Assembly: GCF_003589595.1 (NCBI RefSeq)
Contig: NW_020654080.1
Location: 8,890,115-8,954,114 of the forward strand
Source: Hyposmocoma kahamanoa
Lineage: Eukaryota; Arthropoda; Insecta; Lepidoptera; Cosmopterigidae
Reading direction: 5' to 3'
Length of the DNA stretch: 64,000 nt
In this document: in pieces, positions 55,485 through 64,000 of the stretch
Layout: every line of letters begins with the position of its first letter
Numbering within the stretch: the stretch's first letter is position 1
Made by a program: the position numbers and the translations under genes
The notes under the pieces: model-generated
What the model was told of the DNA's origin: nothing
What the model saw: only the letters and a program-made list of their open reading frames with translations
Database searches by the model: none

Positions 55485-55725
55485 AAAGCGTGTCAAGAAG
55501 CTTATATGTGACTCAGATAAACTAGTAGAAGCAAAGCTTCGCAAAGCCTTGAATACCACCTAGTTGTCTCCTTATCGGTATTATACAGAATGTATCACGA
55601 AGAGTATGAGACTGGAATTGCACAATTTAATTCCGCTTCCACTTGTCAAAAATACAAAAACAACTGGAATGTGTTTAAGTTAAGATTGAACAGGTATCTT
55701 CTACGTGAGCTCATTCCATCTTAGA
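55485..55725 (+). pseudogene. LINE reverse transcriptase C-terminus, plus strand
   Basis: Frames in order: SIQKRVKKLICDSDKLVEAK (near 55490), LSVLYRMYHEEYE (near 55570), after a shift LELHNLIPLPLVKN, and after another shift WNVFKLRLNRYLLRELIPS before a stop near 55725. This is the usual C-terminal pattern of CR1/Jockey-type RTs: IQKRA.KLI, S...HRR.V..L..FYR.YHG.C..EL, then F....NR.L. The frame changes show decay; only about 80 codons remain. Confidence 0.65.
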
Positions 55726-55729
55726 CCTG

Positions 55730-56695
55730 TCTTTGCTTCAAGGTTAGGCTGTGGTCAATATAAAATCCATTTATAATTTAAAAAAGAAAACTTTAAGGGC
55801 TGTCCTCGCCATAAATATTCAACTAGATTGAAAAATCCTTAAAAAAGGCATTATGTATGCCTCTTTGTATGTAGGTACATGTGTAAAATGTTATTCCAGT
55901 GGTAGAAGCGAAAGTGGCATGTTGTGATATGCCACCTAACTTAATAATTAACTATCGTAACACTGCTTAAGCGTGAATAACACTGAGCACTCGGTGTATT
56001 GTCGTCCATATAAATACACAGAATTAGACCCGCTGCGGTCCCGACTCGACCCGCGCCCGACCCGCACCCGCTCTTTGTGTATTTCACGCTTTACTGAACG
56101 CTTTAATGCATTTTTTTTTAATTTACAAAAATTGGTTAGTAATGGGTCCACTAATGAAATAAAACTCTAATATAAAACGTCACTCAGAATTATAACTCAT
56201 AATACAGATACTAATTAATAAAATGCGTAATCCATTACTCCATGACAAGTTCTGTGAGGAAGTTTTCGTAGAAGTTTCTTCACAAAATAGGTCTACTCGA
56301 GTAATTGGATAGCTTTAGTGACACCAAGTTTTTAAATTGTGATGACATAATGTTGGAATCAGAGATAGGCAGTAGGATAAAACCAGGTCAACCCGTCCGG
56401 GTCTTTTTCAAACCGGTTTTTACTCAAATCGATTTTAACCAATTTCTGCCCAAAGACGTGGGCAGAAACGGCGAATACGGAATTTGGTATAATTCCATAG
56501 ATTACAACACCACACAATATCCTCCGTGCAATCCTGTGGATTCTTACTACCAATGCACATTTACGATTTGATTTTTATGAAAATCGATACAAGTACATAC
56601 GATCAAGATACGGTCTAACGATGTTTTGTATCACAATGCGATTTTCAAGTAAATCGATTCAATAGAAAGGAAAATTGAATCATCTAGATCAGAAA
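55730..56695. other. Non-coding stretch, nothing recognised
   Basis: An 88-codon frame at 56305-56571 has no recognised domain and an overlapping antisense frame of similar length; not supported. Confidence 0.35.
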
Positions 56696-56699
56696 GCGA

Positions 56700-56838
56700 T
56701 ACACATTTTGTAATAATATTATTAAATTATTAATACAAAGATCGAACACTTAGAAAAAACTCCTTTGATCCGGCTGGATTCGAACCAGCGTCTCCTAGTA
56801 AAGCGTGCTAGACGCTATGCCGACCAAGACACGGGACG
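56700..56838 (-). mobile_element. SINE family C copy with tRNA-like head
   Basis: Best-preserved head of family C. On the minus strand: TTGGTCGGCATAGCGTCTAG (A-box side), B box GGTTCGAATCC, then CCGGATCAAAGGAGTTTTTT and the GATCTTTGTATTAATAATTT tail. Confidence 0.75.
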
Positions 56839-57009
56839 AACCAGTAGACCTTTTGAATTTTTATGTGAATAATATATTTCTTAAATCAGCCAGGTTCCCT
56901 TACATTAGCAGTTATTAGCATTAGTATTACTATTAGCAGTTAACTAGAGATGTCGCCTTTGTGTTAATAATTACAACAAACTTACATTCAATAAACATAA
57001 TTAAATTCA

Positions 57010-57595
57010 TTAAATTTGAACAATACGCGATTTATAACAAATATTTAGTTGTAAACAGTTTTTGTCCTCGATAATGGGCATAAATGGGTGTTAACCTGAT
57101 TTATACCCGGCGTTAACAAAGTGCAAGGTTAAAACCCGGGAGTTTGCAGATCCCTGGCTGAAAGTATCTTTTTTTATGTAAAGTAGGAGGCAAACGAGCA
57201 GACGAACCATTTAATGGGAGGTGGTCATCATCGCCCATAGACATCTGCAATTTCAGAGGAGCTGCCTATGCGTTCATCTTCTTATCGTATTGATGGCATA
57301 CACCGTAATGCTTGCCATCTCATGGTGAAAAGAATTGCCAATCAGCGTAAGGTACTCGCCAATCAATGGGCCTCAGTTGCGCCAGAGCTACAAGAAAAGA
57401 GAGTTACTTCGTACGGGGCGGCTGCATTCGTGCATTCTATATGTGTTGCCAGCATTTGAGAGCCCGTTGACTCGCTCGTTCCACATCTTGCAGGTTCGAG
57501 GACAGAACGAACGAACGCCCACGTGGTCTTACAATGCCAGGCATCAAGGGTGTGGGGATGGGTTTTTCTCCTTTGGCGGAAAGTTTTTTTTTATT
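57010..57595. other. Non-coding stretch, nothing recognised
   Basis: The short frame at 57268-57459 lacks domain support. Confidence 0.35.
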
Positions 57596-57597
57596 TG

Positions 57598-57895
57598 TAA
57601 TATCTAGTGACGGGACAAACAAATCGTATGCCTCATGGTAAACTACACGCCTGTCTATAACAGTTACAGTGCCACTGAGAGCTTTAAATTGCAAAGATCT
57701 TAGGGGCACTGCCCCTGCGCCCGTCACCCTGAGGCATACGCTGACAAATCCCATGTGCCTGTATTTTCACCAGCACCCTTACCCTTCAAAACCGGAACAC
57801 AGTAATGCTAACATTACTGCTTGGCGGCAGAAATAGGTAAGGCGGCAGTACTATGCTGAAAGAACACTTTCACAAGGAGCTCTACTGCTACTATA
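57598..57895 (-). repeat. Family F repeat, full length
   Basis: Minus orientation, all blocks in order from AGTGACGGGACAAACAAATC to CACTTTCACAAGGAGCTCTA. A good reference copy with 47173-47466. Confidence 0.8.
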
Positions 57896-58233
57896 CTATA
57901 GTGGAAATGTGACGGTGGCAGCAGTTCGAAAAGTTTCCTTGAGCAGTCCAGGTTCTATAGGCAATAGAACACACACATAGCCAACGTCTCTCATACAGTA
58001 CTGAAACAAATAAATTCAATTACTTGGCATGGCTCCATAAAACCTGGGTAAGGGAAAATATCAGGCCATAATACATGACTTATAACACGCAGAAGTTAAC
58101 CTGAATCCTAGCTCGAATGAATTATAGCAACGACTACTGTAAAAAACGTGAGGTATGACCTTCAGGCGGCGTTATCACTTGTCGAATGGATTTTGTCCCT
58201 GCGATTTGTGACGTGACGTGATTGTTTTGTAGT

Positions 58234-58470
58234 GTAAATATATGACATATGAGTGTAAGCTACACGCCTGTCCATAACAGTTGCAGTGCCACTCAGAGCT
58301 TTAAATAGTAAAGATTTTAGGGGAACTGGCAATGCGCCCGTTACCCTGAGACATAAGTTGACAAGTCCCATATGCCTGTCATTTCACCAGCACCCTTACT
58401 TACCCTTTAAAACCGGAACACGGTAATTCTGACATTACTGCTAGGCGGCAGAAATAGTAAGGTGGCAGTT
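58234..58470 (-). repeat. Family F repeat copy
   Basis: Minus orientation: GCTACACGCCTGTCCATAAC, TTGACAAGTCCCATATGCCT and GACATTACTGCTAGGCGGCA blocks. The distal A-rich end is lost. Confidence 0.75.
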
Positions 58471-59065
58471 CAAAAAGATTAGTCATAAATATAAGTGAAG
58501 TTACCCTATAATGGTCTGTATTCGAATGAAATAATTGTTTTCTTTATAACCTGATTATTTATTTATTTACATTAGGTGAAGACGTATTTTCTCTCCGAGA
58601 ATTTTAATGGTAGTGACGACGGAACGAAGCGAAGTAAGAATGACGAAGAAAAAGAATTAGAGAACGATTCAAAATTTTAAAAGTAAGTGACCAGGAACCA
58701 GAGAAAAGGGTGATAAAATGGTAAAATGACGATGAACGAGGTCGCATGGTCGCAAGGAGAAGGAGGAGCTTTTTTTGTCACATAAATCAATCTTAAAGGG
58801 GATGAAATAATTGATAAAAGTTTGTGTGGAGAACCAATAAAACTACGAAAATTGGTATAGTACTGTAGGCTACCCGATGTACTTGTTCTACGTAGACGAA
58901 ATCGCGGGCACCAGCTAGAATAGTATATTTTTAGAATTAGACACCCAGCTTTCTATCTGTTGAAACAATCACATAACGACATTGGACTATCATACGGAAT
59001 CATATTGGAATATCATACGGACATATATACGTTTTTTATGATTTTGTGCGCCAGATGCGCCTCAA
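58470..59065. other. Non-coding stretch, nothing recognised
   Basis: No gene or repeat identified. Confidence 0.35.
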
Positions 59066-59067
59066 TT

Positions 59068-59300
59068 TTTAACCGACTTTAAAAAAAGGAAGAGGTTCTC
59101 AATTCGACTGCATTTTTTTGTACGTTACGTGATAGCATTTGTGAACTGATTTTGATGATTCTTTATTTGTTGGAAAGAGGGTACCTTGGTAGTGGTCCTA
59201 TTTAAATTTGAAGAAAATGTTCCACCACTAAGGGCAAACCAGGGCACTTTCCAATAGCCGATTTACATAAAACTTGACAAATAGATGTAATTCCACAAAA
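59068..59300 (+). repeat. Family G repeat copy 5
   Basis: ACCGACTTTAAAAAAAGGAA, TTGGAAAGAGGGTACCTTGG and ACATAAAACTTGACAAATAG blocks in order. Shortened interior as in copy 4. Confidence 0.7.
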
Positions 59301-60115
59301 TTTTTTTATAATCATAATTTTGACAGTAAATTATTTGGTCAAGCGTGTGTAGTCCATAACAATGAATAAAATTGTTTTTTTTTAATGCTGATCGACTCAG
59401 TTTCACGGAATGATCACTTCATTGTATTGGAAGAAAAAAAATCGGGGCCGTAAAAGTTGGTCAAATTTAATAAATGTTTTTTCATACTATAATTGTATAA
59501 TGTACTGCTGCAACGTTTGAGATAAACTCAAGAACACGCAGTTACGTGAGAAGTTATATGTAGTCTCAACTTGTGGTCTTTACAAGTTAAGACTTCCTAT
59601 CATTTCACTCGTAATTCTGTACAAGAACTTCGATCAGATTATATCACCCACTAGTTTGTTTCGATAATATCGTCTATCGATTAACACTATTTGATATTAT
59701 GACACCTTCCTATATGACGTTTGGTAATTGATCGGGAATCCAACTAATGTTCACGTTTAGTACCAACACATCAAGTTTAGTGCGAGGTGGTAAATCAAAT
59801 CTGATACACTTGAATAGTGATGTGTGCTATTTTATCGATATTGCATAATCATTTTTAATTCTAAAAGTGGAGACGTCAAGTTTGATTGTAAATACAAATT
59901 GATACCAAAGCAAGGTATAAATATAAAGCATAACTGGTTCCAATCTCGTTTCCAGGAAAATGTGTTAGATAAATGTATCTAAAAGACTGAAGAATAACCT
60001 CAGCTTCTTTAAACTAGCATAGCCTTACATAATGAAGAAATTTATAAGTTTCTCATACAAGACGTTGACGAAAAAAAGCCTTTTAAACCTCATACAAAGA
60101 ACTGTAACATACACA
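59300..60115. other. Non-coding stretch, nothing recognised
   Basis: No gene or repeat identified. Confidence 0.35.
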
Positions 60116-60124
60116 TTGATAAAT

Positions 60125-60305
60125 TCGTTGTACCTCCTGCCCCGGCATGGTAACTGACACTGGTTCGATTCTAGTTACATCAAAGGACTTTTTTGTGTTG
60201 TTCAATCTTTGTATCAATAATAACAACAAACTAGTTGAATATTTTAACAAAAGACTATCATGAATATTACGGTGGTAAAACATCATAATATTCAATAAAT
60301 AAACA
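60125..60305 (+). repeat. SINE family C, diverged copy
   Basis: GGTTCGATTCTAGTTACATC near 60161 then TTCAATCTTTGTATCAATAA and ACAACAAACTAGTTGAATA. The head is degraded. Confidence 0.5.
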
Positions 60306-60309
60306 TGTT

Positions 60310-60959
60310 TCGAAAAACATTTTGTAGTTCGCAAAATTTCATGTTAACGATTTAACCTAATAGAAAAATTGTGCATGATTATTTTCTCCCTAGCATGTCA
60401 GTATTAACATCACATTTATGTGTTCTATTCATACTATCGAAAATACACATCACTACAATTTCGACTGGACACGTACGAGAAATAAGCGGCTAAATCCCAC
60501 ATGATACGTTAGTGACAAATCATCCAGCAACGGCTGTAATCTGACCCATTTCATTGTACAGGTTCTGGACCGAATGATTCTCAATAATACGGCAAAGAGT
60601 TTAGGTTACACACACAGATGCCGTAATAAATAAATTTTAGCACATTTTAAACGCCGATATAAGTAAAATTCTGAGTGACAGTACACACAACACTACTGAC
60701 TCGAATGTGTCACGTGACACAAGCGTCCAAATGTCACATGACACGTAAGTGACATATCAGCAGCCACCAGGCTGAGCTTGTACCGTACTCGAAGCAATTG
60801 TAACCTGATTGGATCAGATTTTGTGTTGTGGTAATATAAATTGACTAAATGGGGTGGCATTGTGGAGTGATATATTATACAAGCACCGTTACAAGTTATC
60901 TAAAAGATATAACCTAACCAAAGTGATTTGCACAAAGTAAAAGTACATAGATGTCGTTT
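60310..60959. other. Non-coding stretch before the second gap
   Basis: Repeated GTGACA/TGACAC-rich segments near 60690-60760; otherwise nothing recognised. Confidence 0.35.
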
Positions 60960-61359
60960 NNNNNNNNNNNNNNNNNNNNNNNNNNNNNNNNNNNNNNNNN
61001 NNNNNNNNNNNNNNNNNNNNNNNNNNNNNNNNNNNNNNNNNNNNNNNNNNNNNNNNNNNNNNNNNNNNNNNNNNNNNNNNNNNNNNNNNNNNNNNNNNNN
61101 NNNNNNNNNNNNNNNNNNNNNNNNNNNNNNNNNNNNNNNNNNNNNNNNNNNNNNNNNNNNNNNNNNNNNNNNNNNNNNNNNNNNNNNNNNNNNNNNNNNN
61201 NNNNNNNNNNNNNNNNNNNNNNNNNNNNNNNNNNNNNNNNNNNNNNNNNNNNNNNNNNNNNNNNNNNNNNNNNNNNNNNNNNNNNNNNNNNNNNNNNNNN
61301 NNNNNNNNNNNNNNNNNNNNNNNNNNNNNNNNNNNNNNNNNNNNNNNNNNNNNNNNNNN
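60960..61359. other. Assembly gap, 400 Ns
   Basis: The same length as the first gap, so 400 is probably a placeholder. The flanks share no obvious overlap here. Frames spanning it are artefacts. Confidence 0.95.
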
Positions 61360-61384
61360 AAATAAAATAGTTTCTACTCCAACA

Positions 61385-61545
61385 TATATAAAGGTACTCG
61401 TGAAATTACCGGTACATGGGCCTTGTCAACTTATTTTTCAGGGTGACGGGCGCAGTGGCACTGCAACTGTTATGGACAGACGTGTCATTTACCACTTGGC
61501 GCACGACTTGTCCGTCCCGTCACTTAGTATTACATAAAAAATTCG
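61385..61545 (+). repeat. Family F partial copy
   Basis: GGTACATGGGCCTTGTCAAC, CAGGGTGACGGGCGCAGTGG and CGACTTGTCCGTCCCGTCAC blocks, with an A-run end near 61543. Confidence 0.7.
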
Positions 61546-61608
61546 ATACACCGTGCCGCTAGAGGTTCAATACTTTGATATTTTGTAGAGCAATGACGTC
61601 ACTATTAA

Positions 61609-61859
61609 GAGCGGCTACACACTGCGACTTTTAGTAGCGATACGAACGCGATGCAGTCGCTAATCGTCTACGGTTACACGTGCGATTTTAAACAGAGATG
61701 CAAACGCGATGCAAGCGCGTGACTGCATCGATGCAAACGCGCGATTACATCGCTACACTTGAGATTCATAGGCGGTTGCATCGTTGCAATCGCCTATAAA
61801 TCGCAAGTTTAGCGATGCAATTGCACAATGCTGCTAAAAGTCGCCTTGTGTAACCACTC
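61609..61859. mobile_element. 251-bp MITE with TAA target duplication
   Basis: TAA at 61606-61608 and 61860-61862. The ends are inverted: GAGCGGCTACACACTGCGAC on the left and GAGTGGTTACACAAGGCGAC on the right. The interior is rich in GATGCAAACGCG motifs. Reference copy for the truncated element at 9323. Confidence 0.75.
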
Positions 61860-61861
61860 TA

Positions 61862-64000
61862 AGATTGATTCTTCGATGAAATAAAAATAATTAAACGACG
61901 TAATAGTACGTTGTTCTACACACTTACAAATAAACTACGACTAAATTGCCTTTGAATAAAACTATTGGAAATCTCGACAATATCAAACAAAACAGTCAAA
62001 GTTTACAAAACTGCTAGCCAACCCCGTTTCACTGTAATTACATTAACATTTGACTTTACAGGAGCAAGGCTCGTTAATTGCCGGCAGAAATTTTCTGCAC
62101 AGCCTGGATTCCTCTCACGTTGTCCAATAAACTACTGGCGGCGTTTAGCAGAACGCGAGCTGCCTTCAAACGCGGTGTTTGCCAGAACAAATTGTAAGAT
62201 GCTATACACAGATTTATTTGGGCTGTAATTGTTACCTGCTAGTTTACGGTTTTGTTTTTTACTTTCAAATATATATGTGTTTGTTTCTTTTAGGTAATTA
62301 GATAGGTTTGAAAATATTTGTGCTACATCGTGGTTTCGTGGTTAGATAGAGGGAAATTTCTATGATTAGCTTATTATATATATTAATAAATTTTATAGTA
62401 TGTGAGTACATAACCTTATTATTATATATTAATATTTATGTTTACGTTCTAATAACATAATGTATTTATTATTATTATTTATATATTTATTTTATTGCTG
62501 AGTAGTATTTATTTAAAAAGGTTTTATTACAAAATATTCTGTGGTCGCATCCCCCTTTCCAACTCTTAAATTTCAATCATAAGGTTGCCTGAAAGAAATT
62601 GCTATTTGGCAATAAAGCCGCCTGTTGTACATTGACTTACTCTATGATACTTACATTACTGTTCTGTGTTGTCATTATAAGTTTAATGCGCAGTACAGAA
62701 CAACTAACACTGGTATAAATTAAATGAAAAAAGAAAATATATTTACATACTTAATCTATAAAAAACTTCAAGAAACAGAGCTTTCAAACAATTCACTTAA
62801 TGTTTTGAAGGTCTGTTTCTTCAAACTTTTTATAAAATAATAACATAATCGTCTCATTTGTTATTTGTCATTAATTCTGACAATGTTTGCCGTTAATGTA
62901 ATTTGTTGATTTAAGAAAAAGGTTTACGATCGCTGCTTCTTTGTTTACGTTGTTTCTAATCTTAGAACAAGTATAATAAGGCGTTAAGTTGAATAATCTG
63001 AAACAAACAAGAAAAGATTGAAAATTAAAAATTTTGTTATGTACATTTTTGGCATAGTAATTACTGTTACATTTATCGTATTTAATCATTCATCATAAGA
63101 TAGTTAGAAGCTGTTTTATGGAATCTAATTTAATCGATCTAACAAAAACTTTTTCCTGTTTTATTTTGATTAATATCTCCAACCCTTAATTTATATCAAA
63201 CTAAACAACAACGCAATAAAAACTACAAATAGGTTCTACCCCGGTTCCCCACCAAGACCCAACTAGCAAGCTGCAACAAAATTAACAACGCTTAACTGCG
63301 AGCAATAAACTACCCGTGCGCTCTACAAGGAGAACTATATAACTACACTCATATAACCGCTGACAAACTGTGAGGCAGACAATTCTAACAGTCAGCCGGA
63401 CAAATGCCCCGCAAGAATGGACCCACGATTTATCGCTCACTATTCGTTAGTCCTTGAGAGATAGACACCAAGAATGTGTCTTTTGACCCACCCCACAACC
63501 CATTTGGACACCGCGTTATAAAATTTTCTGCTTTGAAAGTGACAAATTTTCTCACTTATTTTATTTTCAGCCAGCTCCATCCAGTGTTATTCGATTTCAA
63601 ACGGCCTTTGTTCATTTTCAAAATTGGAACTTTGGAATTTTCATTTTAGTAAACAAAGTGAGCTGCCATAAAATACTAATAGAAATTTTAGTTAAGTCAA
63701 ACAAAGAGAGCTGCCATAAAATATTAATGAAAAATAAATTCTTTGTTTGAAAATAATTGAAAAATATTTAGTTACGCATGTTTAACAATTTTAAAATTCG
63801 TTCTTTGTCTGCCTGCAAGCGTTATATAATATAGTTTCATTAATACATTGTATTCTTATAATCCAATAACGAGATAATTTTGATACAATTTTTCGTATTT
63901 TATTTTGTTCATTAAAAATGTATTACTTATATAAAAAATATACAGAAATAACAACAAAGTACAAGCACAAAAAAGCTAGAGTCGGCAGCTGAATTAATAT
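61862..64000. other. AT-rich stretch, nothing recognised
   Basis: No domain-bearing frame. A short direct repeat (AACAAAG-GAGCTGCCATAAA, period 47) lies at 63652-63735. Confidence 0.4.

Noticed and set aside
56305..56571. 88-codon plus-strand frame as a gene
   Set aside because: An antisense frame of similar length overlaps it, no domain is recognisable and no splice or start context supports it.
57437..57754. 105-codon minus-strand frame (a similar one at 58162-58371)
   Set aside because: Both are the same frame of family F repeats, so not independent genes.
60928..61370. Open frames made mostly of unknown residues
   Set aside because: They span the 400-N gap and have no real sequence.

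Overview
The window reads as AT-rich, repeat-dense nuclear DNA from an insect, most likely a moth or butterfly (Lepidoptera). This is inferred from repeat types: tRNA-headed SINEs, RTE-type LINE 3' tails (CAGCAGTGGAC followed by TGATGA repeats), CR1/Jockey-like LINE ends made of GATTTGATTTGA-like tails, mariner and pogo DNA transposons, and many small TTA/TAA-flanked inverted-repeat elements. No bacterial operon, CRISPR array, rRNA or convincing stand-alone tRNA gene is visible. Almost everything recognisable is mobile or formerly mobile DNA.

Layout. 1-5 kb: a foldback repeat (about 1.65 kb), a dispersed repeat (2.1-2.5 kb) and a decayed CR1/Jockey-like LINE on the minus strand (3.2-4.6 kb). 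5-10.5 kb is the most structured part: a 193-bp tandem duplication, then a roughly 2.56 kb imperfect palindrome (6519-9080) whose arms carry tandem tRNA-like units, then stacked small inverted-repeat elements, and a SINE split by a DNA element that is itself split by another. 10.5-20 kb: a near-duplicated hairpin, a Copia RNase H remnant with a SINE beside it, further SINEs, a perfect ecdysone-response-element-like palindrome (14714-14726), and an assembly gap (19182-19581) whose two edges carry the same 47 bases. 20-27 kb: a retroelement C-terminal fragment, a frameshifted mariner, a second CR1/Jockey end. 29.4-31.3 kb: a Mutator-like non-autonomous element with a perfect 10-bp target duplication, sitting inside an older inverted repeat. 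32.5-33.05 kb: a two-part THAP zinc-finger domain, the best candidate for a host-type gene fragment. 35.6-36.0 kb: a TTA-flanked MITE.

39.7-42.9 kb holds the only long intact coding region: a complete pogo-like transposon (3195 bp, 25-bp terminal inverted repeats, TA target duplication) encoding a 752-residue DD36D transposase with a C-terminal PHD finger. It is inserted in the middle of an older dispersed repeat whose empty-site sequence is present elsewhere in this window. 43-62 kb is a mosaic of SINE copies, LINE ends (RTE at 45.7-46.5 kb, CR1/Jockey-like at 50.8 and 55.5 kb), a minimal 49-bp RTE insertion with a 12-bp target duplication, and one more 400-N gap. 62-64 kb has nothing recognisable.

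The genes do not form a pathway. The window is best read as a gene-poor intergenic or intronic region recording many rounds of nested insertion. Copy identities, family names and splice sites were judged by eye and not computed.
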